DNA of 64,000 nucleotides. Origin: Streptomyces coeruleorubidus (lineage in GTDB: Bacteria; Actinomycetota; Actinomycetes; Streptomycetales; Streptomycetaceae). The position numbers and the translations under genes were made by a program. Location of the stretch: contig NZ_CP118527.1 in the NCBI RefSeq assembly GCF_028885415.1, forward strand, positions 9,176,001 to 9,240,000, given 5' to 3'. The notes under the pieces were generated by a model. That model searched no databases. It worked only from the letters and a program-made list of their open reading frames with translations, and was not told the origin of the DNA. How positions within the stretch are numbered: the stretch's first letter is position 1; every line of letters begins with the position of its first letter. Positions 16,895-25,373 of this stretch are shown piece by piece.

Positions 16895-17872
16895 CTACGG
16901 TTGGGGAAGGCCGGCGAGCCAGTCGGTCAGGAGCCGGTTGGTCTCCGCCGGGCGTTCCTGCTGGAGGAAGTGTCCGCAGCCGTCGAGGATGTGAGAGGCC
17001 GTCAGTCCGGGCAGGGTGGCCGGGTACGCCTCGATCGCGTCGGCCAGCCAGGTCGTGGACGCGTCCAGGCCACCGCCGATGAACAGCGACGGCTGTGTGA
17101 CGGGGGCGCCGGCGAAGTCCGCCAGGTCCTGCCAGTCCCGGTCCATGTTCCGGTAGCGGTTCAGGGCGCCGGTCATTCCCGTGCGTTCGAACTCCCCGGC
17201 GAAGACGTCCAGGTCGGCCTCGCTCAGCCAGTTCGGCTGGCAGCCGACGGGGAACCGGTCGCGCAGCGTCCCTCCGCGGGCGACGAAATGCGGACTGGCT
17301 TCGGGCATCGTGCCGGCGGACAGGGCGGCGTAGAAACCCGCGAGCCAGCCGCGCACGTCGGGCTCGATCTCCGCCTCGGCCCGGCCGGGCCGCTGGAAGT
17401 AGGAGACGTAGAACTCCTCCTCGCCGCCCATCCGCGCGAACACCTCACTGGGCCTGGGGCCGCCGGGCGGCGTGTACGGCACGCTCAGCAGCCCCACCGC
17501 GCGGAACACCTCGGGCCGGATCAGCGCGGACGTCGCGGCGATCGTCGCACCCCAGTCGTGCCCGACGACCACCGCGGACCGCTCACCCAGCGCCTCCACC
17601 ACGGCGACGTTGTCCTCCACCAGTTCGGCCATCCGGTACGCGTCCACCGCCGCCGGCCGGGACGAACGCCCGTAGCCGCGGACGTCGACGGCCACCGCGC
17701 GATAGCCCGCGGCGGCCAGGGCCGGCAGCTGATGACGCCACGCGTACCAGGATTCGGGGAATCCGTGCAGCAGCAGTACCAGCGGCCCGTCCCCCTGCTC
17801 GACGAGGTGGACGCGGCCGGCCGGTGAAGGGACGAGGCGGTGCGTGCGGTCGCCGGCGGACGTCTGCGACAT
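16895..17872 (-). CDS. Alpha/beta hydrolase, epoxide-hydrolase type
   Basis: Cytosolic alpha/beta hydrolase, 325 residues, most like soluble epoxide hydrolases. LLLHGFPESWYAWRHQLP contains the HGxP oxyanion motif. VVVGHDWGATIA has an Asp nucleophile (near residue 105), the feature that separates epoxide hydrolases and dehalogenases from serine esterases. The acid is Asp in IGGGLDAST (about 268) and the base is His in DGCGHFLQQERP (about 302). A cap domain lies between them and contains Tyr residues (EEEFYVSYFQRPGRAE) as expected for epoxide opening. ATG 17872 is preceded by AGGAGGATCC. It is a single gene; the physiological substrate is unknown. Confidence 0.85.
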   Translation of the reverse strand: MSQTSAGDRTHRLVPSPAGRVHLVEQGDGPLVLLLHGFPESWYAWRHQLPALAAAGYRAVAVDVRGYGRSSRPAAVDAYRMAELVEDNVAVVEALGERSAVVVGHDWGATIAATSALIRPEVFRAVGLLSVPYTPPGGPRPSEVFARMGGEEEFYVSYFQRPGRAEAEIEPDVRGWLAGFYAALSAGTMPEASPHFVARGGTLRDRFPVGCQPNWLSEADLDVFAGEFERTGMTGALNRYRNMDRDWQDLADFAGAPVTQPSLFIGGGLDASTTWLADAIEAYPATLPGLTASHILDGCGHFLQQERPAETNRLLTDWLAGLPQP

Positions 17873-17968
17873 GGATCCTCCTGCGGTCCGGAGAGTGGCG
17901 CTCGGTCCACCGATCATCCGGCGCCCGCCGCGACGCACGCCAAGCCTGTTGCCGGTTCGGCAAAAGGC

Positions 17969-18463
17969 TCAGCCGTGGTACGTGATGTACCCGTTGCCGT
18001 CCTTGTCGGATCCGCTCTTGGTGTACGAGTGCACGTCGGCAGGGCTGCCGGACGGCTTGTACACGTAGATCGTGTCCTTGTCGTTGTTCCACATGAAGTT
18101 GCAGTTGTCGCGGTAGACGACGTTCTTGGCGTCGGAGTCGGTTCCGTTGCCGCCGCGCAGCTTCACGTAGTCACCCGGCTGAAGGGTGTGGCTCGCGGTG
18201 AAGGTGAACTTGTTCCCCGCGGCGTCCTTGACGACGTACCCCTTGAGGTTCACGGTCGTCGACCGCGAGTAGTTCTTGATCGTCAGGTACTCCTCGTCGG
18301 TGTTCCCCGTCGAGCAGTTGTTGGAGTCCCTTCCGGGAGCGTCGTACTGGATCCCGCGGATCTTCAGCGCGGAGTTGTACTCGGCGGCCTGGGCCGGAAC
18401 CGCCGTCAGGGCGGCCAGGGCTCCGGCAGCGGCGGCCGTGGTGGCGACAAGGCGTATACGCAT
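17969..18463 (-). CDS. Secreted lamin-tail domain protein
   Basis: A 164-residue secreted protein. Residues 1-28 are a Sec signal peptide (RIRLVATTAAAAGALAALTA ending AQA-AE). The mature part is one lamin-tail (LTD) domain: LKIRGIQYDAPGRDSN, EEYLTIKNYSRSTTVNLKGY, FTFTASHTLQPGDYVKLRGG and RDNCNFMWNNDKDTIYVYKP form the expected immunoglobulin-like strand series. Two Cys residues (NNCSTG and DNCNF) could form a disulfide. LTD domains in bacteria occur with secreted nucleases and surface proteins, usually as accessory domains. Alone, the role is unknown. The start at 18463 is supported by AAGGGGGAC. Confidence 0.83.
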   Translation of the reverse strand: MRIRLVATTAAAAGALAALTAVPAQAAEYNSALKIRGIQYDAPGRDSNNCSTGNTDEEYLTIKNYSRSTTVNLKGYVVKDAAGNKFTFTASHTLQPGDYVKLRGGNGTDSDAKNVVYRDNCNFMWNNDKDTIYVYKPSGSPADVHSYTKSGSDKDGNGYITYHG

Positions 18464-18554
18464 GGATGTTCGTCCCCCTTGCGTGACCCTCTGATGAAGG
18501 TCATGTGATGGTTTGGTGAAGCACCCGGATCGTACACGGCTCAAGAACGCATAA

Positions 18555-18589
18555 GGGCGGGTCCGGTGACATTGCCACCGGACCCGCCC
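18555..18589 (-). terminator. Strong hairpin terminator downstream of the ferredoxin reductase gene
   Basis: A perfect 14-bp stem, GGGCGGGTCCGGTG paired with CACCGGACCCGCCC around a seven-base loop. It lies 19 bases past the stop of the reductase gene and before the lamin-tail gene start, so it separates the two minus-strand genes. Confidence 0.75.
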
Positions 18590-18607
18590 GCAGGGTGTAT
18601 TGGGACG

Positions 18608-19972
18608 TCAGGCGCCGCTCGCCCGCAGCATGTCCTCGCGCTCGACGATCTTCACGCGCTCGCGCCCCTCGGGCTCGCCCAGCGCCTTCTCCGCGGCGTC
18701 CAGCTTGTACCAGCCGTCCCAGGTGGTGAAGCGGATGTTCCGCTCGGCGAGGAACGCGTCCACGGCCTCGGGGGCGGGGGTGGCGGGCGTGTGCAGCCGG
18801 TCGTTCGCGTAGTCGTCCAGCAGGTTGGCCACCGTCTCGTTCGCGTCGCCCTTGGTGTGACCGATGAGGCCCACCGGGCCGCGCCGGATCCAGCCGGTGA
18901 CGTACGTGGACTGGAGGTGCTCGCCGGTCTCCTGCATGACTCGTCCGCCCTCGTCGGGGACGGTGCCGGAGTCGATGTCCCAGGGCAGCTTGGGGAGTTT
19001 GTCGGACAGGTAGCCCACCGCACGGTAGACCGCGTCGACGTCCCAGGTCTTGAACGTGCCGGCGCCCTTGACGTTGCCCGTGCCGTCGAGTTCCGTGCGC
19101 TCGGTGCGCAGCCCGACGACCTTGCCGTCCTCGCCGAGGATCTCGACCGGCGACTCGAAGAAGTGCAGGAAGAGCTTGTGGGGCCGGTCGCCGATGTCGC
19201 GGATCGCCCAGTTCTCCAGGGTCTTGGCGACCATGTCGGCCTGCTTGTTGCCGCGCCGGGTCGCGATCGAGCCCTCGTCGTAGTCGATGTCCTCGGGGTC
19301 GACGATGACCTCGATGTTGGGGGAGTGGTCCAGCTCCCGCAGCTCCATCGGGCTGAACTTCGCCTGTGCCGGGCCACGGCGGCCGAACACGTGGATCTCC
19401 TTGGCCCGGTTGGCCTTCAGGCCCTCGTAGACGTTCGCCGGGATCTCCGTCGGCAGCAGCTCGTCCGCCGTCTTGGCCAGGACGCGCGCGATGTCGAGCG
19501 CGACGTTGCCGACGCCGAGCACGGCGACCTTCTCCGCCTCCAGCGGCCAGGTGCGCGGCACGTCCGGGTGACCGTCGTACCAGGACACGAAGTCCGCGGC
19601 ACCGTACGAGCCGTCGAGGTCGATGCCCGGGAGGGGCAGCGCCCGGTCGGCCATCGCGCCGGTGGCGAAGATCACGCCGTCGTAGAACGCGCGCAGGTCG
19701 TCCAGGCCGATGTCGGTGCCGTAGTCCACGTTGCCGAAGAGCCGGATCTGCGGCTTGTCGAGGACCTGGTGCAGGGCGGTGATGATGCCCTTGATCCGCG
19801 GGTGGTCGGGGGCGACGCCGTAACGGATCAGGCCGAACGGCGCCGGCATGCGCTCGAAGATGTCGATGGACACGCCGGGTTCGGCGGCCACCTCGGACTT
19901 GAGCAGGGCGTCGGCGGCGTAGATCCCGGCGGGGCCGGATCCGACGATGGCTACCCGCAGGGGGCGGGGCAT
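18608..19972 (-). CDS. FprA-type NADPH-ferredoxin reductase (FAD)
   Basis: Flavoprotein of the adrenodoxin-reductase/FprA family, 454 residues. It passes electrons from NADPH through FAD to ferredoxins that feed P450s and other enzymes. The FAD-binding Rossmann motif is RVAIVGSGPAGIYAADALL at the very N-terminus. IFERMPAPFGLIRYGVAPDH is a family signature. The NADPH-binding motif is VLGVGNVALDIARVL near residue 165. TGWIRRGPVGLIGHTKGDAN near residue 375 is the conserved C-terminal FAD loop. ATG 19972 is chosen because the GxGxxG motif falls at its usual distance. A near-perfect palindrome lies about 50 bases upstream at 20021-20040. Confidence 0.92.
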   Translation of the reverse strand: MPRPLRVAIVGSGPAGIYAADALLKSEVAAEPGVSIDIFERMPAPFGLIRYGVAPDHPRIKGIITALHQVLDKPQIRLFGNVDYGTDIGLDDLRAFYDGVIFATGAMADRALPLPGIDLDGSYGAADFVSWYDGHPDVPRTWPLEAEKVAVLGVGNVALDIARVLAKTADELLPTEIPANVYEGLKANRAKEIHVFGRRGPAQAKFSPMELRELDHSPNIEVIVDPEDIDYDEGSIATRRGNKQADMVAKTLENWAIRDIGDRPHKLFLHFFESPVEILGEDGKVVGLRTERTELDGTGNVKGAGTFKTWDVDAVYRAVGYLSDKLPKLPWDIDSGTVPDEGGRVMQETGEHLQSTYVTGWIRRGPVGLIGHTKGDANETVANLLDDYANDRLHTPATPAPEAVDAFLAERNIRFTTWDGWYKLDAAEKALGEPEGRERVKIVEREDMLRASGA

Positions 19973-20020
19973 GGTCAGGTTCCCTTCGAGCGGCGACAAG
20001 CGATCTCGCCGTGAAGCCTA

Positions 20021-20040
20021 AACTGAGGCATGCCTAAGTT
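20021..20040. promoter_or_regulatory. Palindromic operator candidate upstream of the ferredoxin reductase gene
   Basis: AACTGAGGCATGCCTAAGTT is a 20-bp palindrome with a single mismatched pair, 49 bases ahead of the reductase start. Its half-site AGGC...GCCTAA resembles the iron boxes of the DtxR/DmdR regulators, but the spacing differs from the classical 19-bp box. A second inverted repeat, CATAAGGC...GCCTTATG, lies at 20066-20104. Which regulator binds is an inference. Confidence 0.4.
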
Positions 20041-20247
20041 GGTACGCGGGTCCGGTCTATGAGCTCATAAGGCGACTTTATGACCTGTCGTAGGGGGCCT
20101 TATGTTGGGGCCTGGGGTCTGGTGGCCGACTGTCCGGCCTGACGCACCCTCTCACGCGCCCCGGGAACCCGAACGCGGGCATCGGCGAACAGGAGACGAC
20201 CCTGCCCGTGACGTCGAAGGAAGCCCCATGAACCCGAGAGGCGACCG

Positions 20248-20934
20248 GTGACCGCACTCCCGAGCGTCGGAGCCCGCCACGCCCCAGGCCTGCGCGAGGA
20301 GTCCGACGCGTCGGTGATCGGGCGGTCCCGGGAGGATCCGGACGCGTTCGCGGCCCTCTTCGACCGCTACGCCGACGACATCCAGACGACATCCACCGCT
20401 ACATCGCCCGGCGGCTCGGCACCGAGGCGGCCGACGACCTGATGGCCGAGACCTTCGTGATCGCCTTCCAACGGCGCCACAACTACGACCCGGCGCGGCC
20501 GCTGGCACGCCCCTGGCTGTACGGCATCGCCACCAACCTCGTCGGGCAGCACCGTCGCGCCGAGGCCCGCGGCCTGCGGGCACTGTCCCGCGCCGCCTCG
20601 GAAGCATCCGGCGAACGCAGCGGCGACGCCGAGCCGTTGGCGGACCGGGTGGCCGCCCGGGTCAGCGCCGAGAGCTTCCGCGCCGCACTGGCGGGCGCCC
20701 TCGCCGAGCTGCCCGCCCGTCACCGCGACGTGCTGCTGGTGATCGCCTGGGGCGACCTCGACTACGCGGAGGCCGCCCAGGCCCTGGACATCGGTGGGCA
20801 CCGTGCGCTCACGCCTGCACCGGGCCCGGAAGAAACTGCGCGAAGCACTGGGAGGGTCGGACCCCACCGCCCCGGACGACGGGACGGACGAGCAGGAGAA
20901 GAACACCGAGACGGAGGAGAGCGCTCGTGGATGA
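20248..20934 (+). pseudogene. ECF-type RNA polymerase sigma factor, two frame lesions
   Basis: Sigma-70 family protein of the ECF type. Region 2 starts in frame from GTG 20248 (DPDAFAALFDRYADDI) but should continue HRYIARRLGTEAADDLMAET. The DNA has an exact 11-bp tandem duplication at 20374-20395 that shifts the frame. The middle part (FVIAFQRRHNYDPARPLARP, LYGIATNLVGQHRRAEARGL, LPARHRDVLLVIAWGDLDYA) is in the shifted frame. At about 20,791 two bases are missing (ATC-G-GTG where CCG GTG is expected). After this the original frame resumes as GTVRSRLHRARKKLREALGG and stops at 20934, overlapping the next gene. The net change is +9, but a stop at 20440 falls in the first frame, so no full protein forms. 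Confidence 0.8.
20374..20395 (+). repeat. 11-bp tandem duplication inside the sigma gene
   Basis: GACGACATCCA occurs twice with no spacer. The single-copy version would encode the expected ADDIHRYIA of sigma region 2, so the second copy is an insertion that breaks the frame. Confidence 0.9.
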
Positions 20935-21895
20935 CCTGACCCTGGTGCGCGAACTGGAGGCCGACGTTCCCCCGCTGACGGACCGGGCCCGCACCGAGGC
21001 CCGTACCCGCCTGCTGCACGCCATCGACCGCGAGACCCGCCCGGGCCGCCCCGGCTCCTTCCCCCGGCGACTCGTCATCAGGACCGCGATCGCCGCGACG
21101 GCCACCGCGGCCGCGGCCACCGGTGCGGTCGTCCTGACGACGGGCGGCGAGGAACGGAAGTCCGGCACACCGCAGTTGGCGTCGGCCGGGGCGGTCCGGC
21201 TGCTGCACCGGGCCGCGGACAGGTCACGCCTCGACAGCGCGAACCTGCCGGTCCCGCGCAACGACCAGTACCTCTACACCAAGGAGATCACCACTCGTAC
21301 GTTCCTCAGGAGCGGGAAGACCCAGCGGTTCACGGACGAGAGCTGGCTGTCGGTCGACGGCTCCAAGCCCTCCCGGTACAGCTACTTCGGCAGGATCCTC
21401 GACGAACCACCCCTGGGCGAGCACCGGGTGCGCTGGCCGCCCACCGAGTACGCGAAGCTCAGGAAGTGGCCCACGGACCCGGACAAGCTCCTGGCCTATC
21501 TCAGGCTCGGCGCGAGCGGCAGTCCCGAAGCCGACCAGGATGCCTACCTCAACGCCTGCCTGCTGATGCGCGGCCCGCGTGTGATGCCGCCGGGCCTTCA
21601 GGCCGCCGCCTTCGAGGCCGTCGCCCAACTGCCCGGCATCGAGCTGGACCACGACGCGGTGGACGCACTCGGGCGCCGCGGCATCGCCGTGTCGCACCCC
21701 GGCCTGTACTTCGCCTTCGTCTTCGACCCGAGGACATACGCCTACCTCAGCCTGCGCCAGGAAGGCTCCAAGGGCGGGAAATGGGTGGACGGGGAGCTGC
21801 GGGGCGGCCAGAAGTACACCGACGTCAAAGGACTGGTGGCGGTGGGAGTGGTGGACCGGATCGGCCGGCGCCCCCGAGCCGGCACGAGCCGATGA
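20927..21895 (+). CDS. CU044_5270-family membrane protein, partner of the ECF sigma factor
   Basis: Protein of the CU044_5270 family, 322 residues, which in Streptomyces follows ECF sigma genes and is thought to act as the membrane-bound partner. The first 45 residues (LTLVRELEADVPPLTDRART) form a cytoplasmic helical part. One membrane helix follows (AIAATATAAAATGAVVLTT), and residues 75-322 form the exported domain, with QYLYTKEITTRTFLRSGKTQ, a WLSVDGSKPSR strand, LLAYLRLGASGSPEADQDAY and FEAVAQLPGIELDHDAVDAL. These are the family blocks in the usual order. GTG 20927 overlaps the end of the sigma gene, the expected coupling. Its own frame is intact although the sigma gene is broken. Confidence 0.78.
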   Translation: MDDLTLVRELEADVPPLTDRARTEARTRLLHAIDRETRPGRPGSFPRRLVIRTAIAATATAAAATGAVVLTTGGEERKSGTPQLASAGAVRLLHRAADRSRLDSANLPVPRNDQYLYTKEITTRTFLRSGKTQRFTDESWLSVDGSKPSRYSYFGRILDEPPLGEHRVRWPPTEYAKLRKWPTDPDKLLAYLRLGASGSPEADQDAYLNACLLMRGPRVMPPGLQAAAFEAVAQLPGIELDHDAVDALGRRGIAVSHPGLYFAFVFDPRTYAYLSLRQEGSKGGKWVDGELRGGQKYTDVKGLVAVGVVDRIGRRPRAGTSR

Positions 21896-21899
21896 CCGC

Positions 21900-24635
21900 T
21901 CACGGCAACGGCTGCTCCGCCCAGATCACCTTCCCGGCGGGCAGATAGCGCGTCCCCCAGCGCTCGGCGAGCTGCGCGACCAGGAACAGCCCCCGCCCGC
22001 CCTCGTCCGTCATCGTCGCGTACCGCAGATGCGGCGATGTACTGCTGCTGTCGAACACCTCGCAGATCAGGTTGCGGTCGCGCAGCACCCGGACGTGGAT
22101 GGGGCCGCCGCCGTACCGGAGCGCGTTGGTGACCAGCTCGCTCAGGATGAGCTCCGTGGTGAACGTCAGCTCGTCCAGCCCCCACTCGGCCAGCTGCCGG
22201 GTCACCGCCGCCCGCACCTTGCCCACCGCCGCCGGGTCGGCCGGCACCGGCCACTCGGCGACCTGGTCGGCGGCGAGTGCCCGGGTGCGCGCGACGATCA
22301 GGGCGATGTCGTCGCTGGAGCGGGCCGTGACTCGTGAGTCGAGGACGGTCCGGCAGGTGGCCTCGGGGGACTGGCCGGACCGGCTCAGCGCCTCGCGCAG
22401 CATGTCCAGCCCGACGTCGATGTCCCGCTCCCGGTCCTCGACCAGCCCGTCGGTGTAAAGGACGAGCCGGCTGCCCTCCGCCAGCTCGAGCTCCGCCGTC
22501 TCGAACGGCAGACCGCCGAGCCCGAGCGGGGGACCGGCGGGCACGTCCGGGAACTCGACACTGCCGTCGGGATGGACCAGCGCCGGCGGGGGATGCCCGG
22601 CCCGTGCGACGGTGCAGCGCCGGGAGACCGGGTCGTACACGGCGTACAGACAGGTCGCACCGGTGACCGGGGCGCTGCCCTCCTCCTCCGTCTCGTCCTG
22701 GTCGATACGGCCGACCAGCTCGTCCAGGAGGGTTATGAGTTCGTCGGGCGGGAGGTCGAGGGCGGAGAAGTTGTGCACAGCGGTGCGCAGCCGCCCCATG
22801 GTGGCCGCGGCGTGCAGCCCGTGGCCGACGACGTCCCCGACCACGAGCGCCACCCGCGCCCCCGACAGCGGCAGCACGTCGAACCAGTCGCCGCCCACCC
22901 CGGCCTGCGCGGGCAGATAGCGGTAGGCGATGTCCAGTGCGTCCTGCTCGGGCAGGTTCCGGGGGAGCAGGCTGCGCTGGAGCGTCACGGCCATGCTGTG
23001 CTCGCGGGTGTAGCGGCGCGCGTTGTCGATGGAGACGGCGGCCCGCGCGACCAGCTCCTCCGCCAGGGCCAGCTCGTCCGTGTCGAAGGGCTCCGGCTTC
23101 TCGTAGCGCCAGAAGCTGACCACGCCCAGCACCAGGGAGCCGGCCCGCAGCGGCACGGTGATCAGGGAGTGGATGCCGTACTCCACGATCTGCGCGGAAC
23201 GCTCGAGGTCCTGCGCCTGCCAGCCGGGGGCCCCGCTCAGCCGGGGTTCCAGGACGGGGCGGCCGGTGTCGAGGCTGCGGCCCTGCGGAGAGGACTGGAC
23301 GAACCTGATCCGCTCGCCGACGGGGTAGAGCGGAGCGTCCTTGCGGACCCCGCTCAGCGCCGTACGGCTGAGGGTGGCCGCCGCGTCCGGCTGCCCGCCG
23401 CTCAGCACCGCGTCGAACAGGTCCACGGTGGCGAAGTCGGCGAACCGGGGCACCGCCAGCTCGGTCAGCTCCTCGGCCGTACGGGTCACGTCCAGGCTCG
23501 TGCCGATGCCCACCCCGGCGTCGTACAGCATGTTGAGCCGTTCCCGCGCGGTCTCGGCCCGGCCGGACAGGGCACGCAGCTCGGTGGAGTCGCGCAGCGT
23601 GGCGACACTGCCGGGCGGGACGCCCGCACGGTCCGTGGTGCGCTGGTTCACGGCGAGGAGCCGGTCCCCGACGAGGTGCACCTCGTCCGTGGCGACGCGC
23701 CCGGAGGCCAGCAGTTCGGCGGTGCCGGGGTCGAGCCCCAGGCTGAGCACGTGCCGGCCCTCGGCGTCGGCGGGCAGTCCGAGCAGCCGGTGCGCCTCGT
23801 CGTTGGCGAGCAGCAGGGTGCCCCCGTCGTCGACGATGAGCACGCCCTCGCGCACGGCGTGCAGCACGGCGTCGTGGTGTTCGTACATCCGGGTCATCTC
23901 GTGCGGCCCGAGCCCGTGGGTCTGGCGCAGCAGCCGCCTGCTCACCAGCGCGGCGCCCGCCGTCGCCAGGACGAGCGCCGCCGCGGCGGCGGACAGTACG
24001 AGCGGCAGCTGACGGTCGGCGGTGCCACCGACGTTGGCGGTGGTGATCCCGGCCGACACCAGGCCGACGACCTGGCCGTCCGGAGCTTTCACCGGCACCA
24101 CGGCCTGCACGAGGGGGCCGATCGTGCCGGTGATCTGCTCGGTCACCGGCCTCCCGGCCAGCGCGGGCTCGAGGGTCCCGACGAACTTCTTCCCGATGCG
24201 GTCCGGCTTGGGGTGGGTGTAGCGGATGCCGTCGGTGTTCATGACGACGATGAAGTCGACCTTCGACTGCTCACGGGCGGCCTCGGCACGCGGTTGGAGC
24301 ACCGCCGTGGGGTCGGGGCTCTCCAGCGCCTCGATCATGCCCGGCGCGTTGGCGAAGGTCTCCGCGACGGCGAGCGAACGGTTGCGGGCCTCCTGGGTCG
24401 TGTCGTGCCGCACTTGCAGGACCAGCGCCACCACGGCCGCCACCACCAGCAGCAGCACGATCACCACGACGAGCAGGAACACCTGTGCGGCGACGCTGCG
24501 TCCGCCCAGCACCGACCGCAGCCCCGCCACCGGATGCCACCGCGACGGGCCCGCCTCCCGCCGCTGCCGTTTCGACGGCGCAGCGCCGGGCCGCAGGGGC
24601 GATCGAGTCCCGGATCGACCCAAGAGTCGGACCAT
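21900..24635 (-). CDS. Membrane SpoIIE-family phosphatase with sensor, PAS, GAF and HATPase domains
   Basis: A 911-residue signalling phosphatase that probably dephosphorylates an anti-anti-sigma factor and may also phosphorylate it. Order: basic tail, membrane helix at about 50-75 (VFLLVVVIVLLLVVAAVVAL), external single-Cache sensor at 80-205 (SKVDFIVVMNTDGIRYTHPK), second helix at 210-232, PAS at 245-355 (VREGVLIVDDGGTLLLANDE), GAF at 380-540, PP2C at 565-785 (GGDWFDVLPLSGARVALVVG, DVVGHGLHAAATMGRLR, VLYTDGLVEDRE) and HATPase at 795-905 (LILSELVTNALRYGGGP). The metal ligands GDxxGHG and TDGL are present. The phosphatase and kinase in one chain make it self-contained. It converges on the CU044_5270 gene with four bases between stops. 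Confidence 0.9.
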   Translation of the reverse strand: MVRLLGRSGTRSPLRPGAAPSKRQRREAGPSRWHPVAGLRSVLGGRSVAAQVFLLVVVIVLLLVVAAVVALVLQVRHDTTQEARNRSLAVAETFANAPGMIEALESPDPTAVLQPRAEAAREQSKVDFIVVMNTDGIRYTHPKPDRIGKKFVGTLEPALAGRPVTEQITGTIGPLVQAVVPVKAPDGQVVGLVSAGITTANVGGTADRQLPLVLSAAAAALVLATAGAALVSRRLLRQTHGLGPHEMTRMYEHHDAVLHAVREGVLIVDDGGTLLLANDEAHRLLGLPADAEGRHVLSLGLDPGTAELLASGRVATDEVHLVGDRLLAVNQRTTDRAGVPPGSVATLRDSTELRALSGRAETARERLNMLYDAGVGIGTSLDVTRTAEELTELAVPRFADFATVDLFDAVLSGGQPDAAATLSRTALSGVRKDAPLYPVGERIRFVQSSPQGRSLDTGRPVLEPRLSGAPGWQAQDLERSAQIVEYGIHSLITVPLRAGSLVLGVVSFWRYEKPEPFDTDELALAEELVARAAVSIDNARRYTREHSMAVTLQRSLLPRNLPEQDALDIAYRYLPAQAGVGGDWFDVLPLSGARVALVVGDVVGHGLHAAATMGRLRTAVHNFSALDLPPDELITLLDELVGRIDQDETEEEGSAPVTGATCLYAVYDPVSRRCTVARAGHPPPALVHPDGSVEFPDVPAGPPLGLGGLPFETAELELAEGSRLVLYTDGLVEDRERDIDVGLDMLREALSRSGQSPEATCRTVLDSRVTARSSDDIALIVARTRALAADQVAEWPVPADPAAVGKVRAAVTRQLAEWGLDELTFTTELILSELVTNALRYGGGPIHVRVLRDRNLICEVFDSSSTSPHLRYATMTDEGGRGLFLVAQLAERWGTRYLPAGKVIWAEQPLP

Positions 24636-24799
24636 GTGCCATGTCTACACTGCCCGGCCGCGCGAGGCGAGGGGCATCACCCATGGTGACAGGGGGCCCT
24701 CACCGTTTCGTCACGTCTCCCGGCGCCCGGGACACCCGCGCACCGTGTCCGGCCCGGGGTCGCGCACGGACCGGGGACCCCCCCGGAAGTCCCGCGGCC

Positions 24800-25345
24800 T
24801 CAGGTGGCCAGGGAGCGGGCGAGCTCGGTCGTGGCCCGGGCGATCTCCGTGTCCTCGTCCGCCATCAGCCGGCCGAGCTCGTCGCGCCGGGCCCGCACCG
24901 CCTGGCGCGCCGCACGCTCCCACACCACCGGGTTCTCCCGGCGGTTCAGCAGCTTCGGATAGACGGCGGCGGTGCTCTCCCACTGCCGGGCGTCGGCGAT
25001 GTTCTTGAGCAACTGGATGATCTGGGCGCGACAGGTCACCTGCGGCAGCTTCGCCAGCTCCCACAGGAAGGGAACCGTGGCCGCCGTCGCCTGCTCCACG
25101 ACGAAGCCGAACTGGCAGATCCGTTTGCGCAGGTCGTCGAGTGCGGAGCGGGCGGTGTCGGCGTCACCCCAGGCGATGCCGTTGAGCAGGAGGGGAATGG
25201 CCGCCGCCGAACCGGTGGAGTCCTGGATGTCGCCCCAGGGCACGCGGTCCAGGGCCGTGAGCGGCGTGTTCCCGGCCACCCCGGACGGGGCGTCGGGGCG
25301 CTGTGGGCGCTCGCTGCTCGGGTGTTCCGTCGAAGCGCTGCGCAT
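24800..25345 (-). CDS. Small HEAT-like helical protein
   Basis: A 181-residue soluble protein built of helices. After about 25 disordered residues, LTALDRVPWGDIQDSTGSAA, IPLLLNGIAWGDADTARSAL, DDLRKRICQFGFVVEQATAA, TVPFLWELAKLPQVTCRAQI, IQLLKNIADARQWE and ARQAVRARRDELGRLMADED suggest HEAT-like paired helices. Similar genes in Streptomyces sit next to an ATP-binding regulator, as here, 28 bases upstream on the same strand. I assign no enzymatic role. The start ATG 25345 follows GGAAAGG. Confidence 0.65.
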   Translation of the reverse strand: MRSASTEHPSSERPQRPDAPSGVAGNTPLTALDRVPWGDIQDSTGSAAAIPLLLNGIAWGDADTARSALDDLRKRICQFGFVVEQATAATVPFLWELAKLPQVTCRAQIIQLLKNIADARQWESTAAVYPKLLNRRENPVVWERAARQAVRARRDELGRLMADEDTEIARATTELARSLAT

Positions 25346-25373
25346 GGCGTGGGGCCTTTCCGCGGCAGTCGTG

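Noticed and set aside
22572..24689. Plus-strand open frame of about 700 codons opposite the SpoIIE phosphatase
   Set aside because: It is a shadow of the high-GC phosphatase gene, whose domains are all recognisable on the minus strand.
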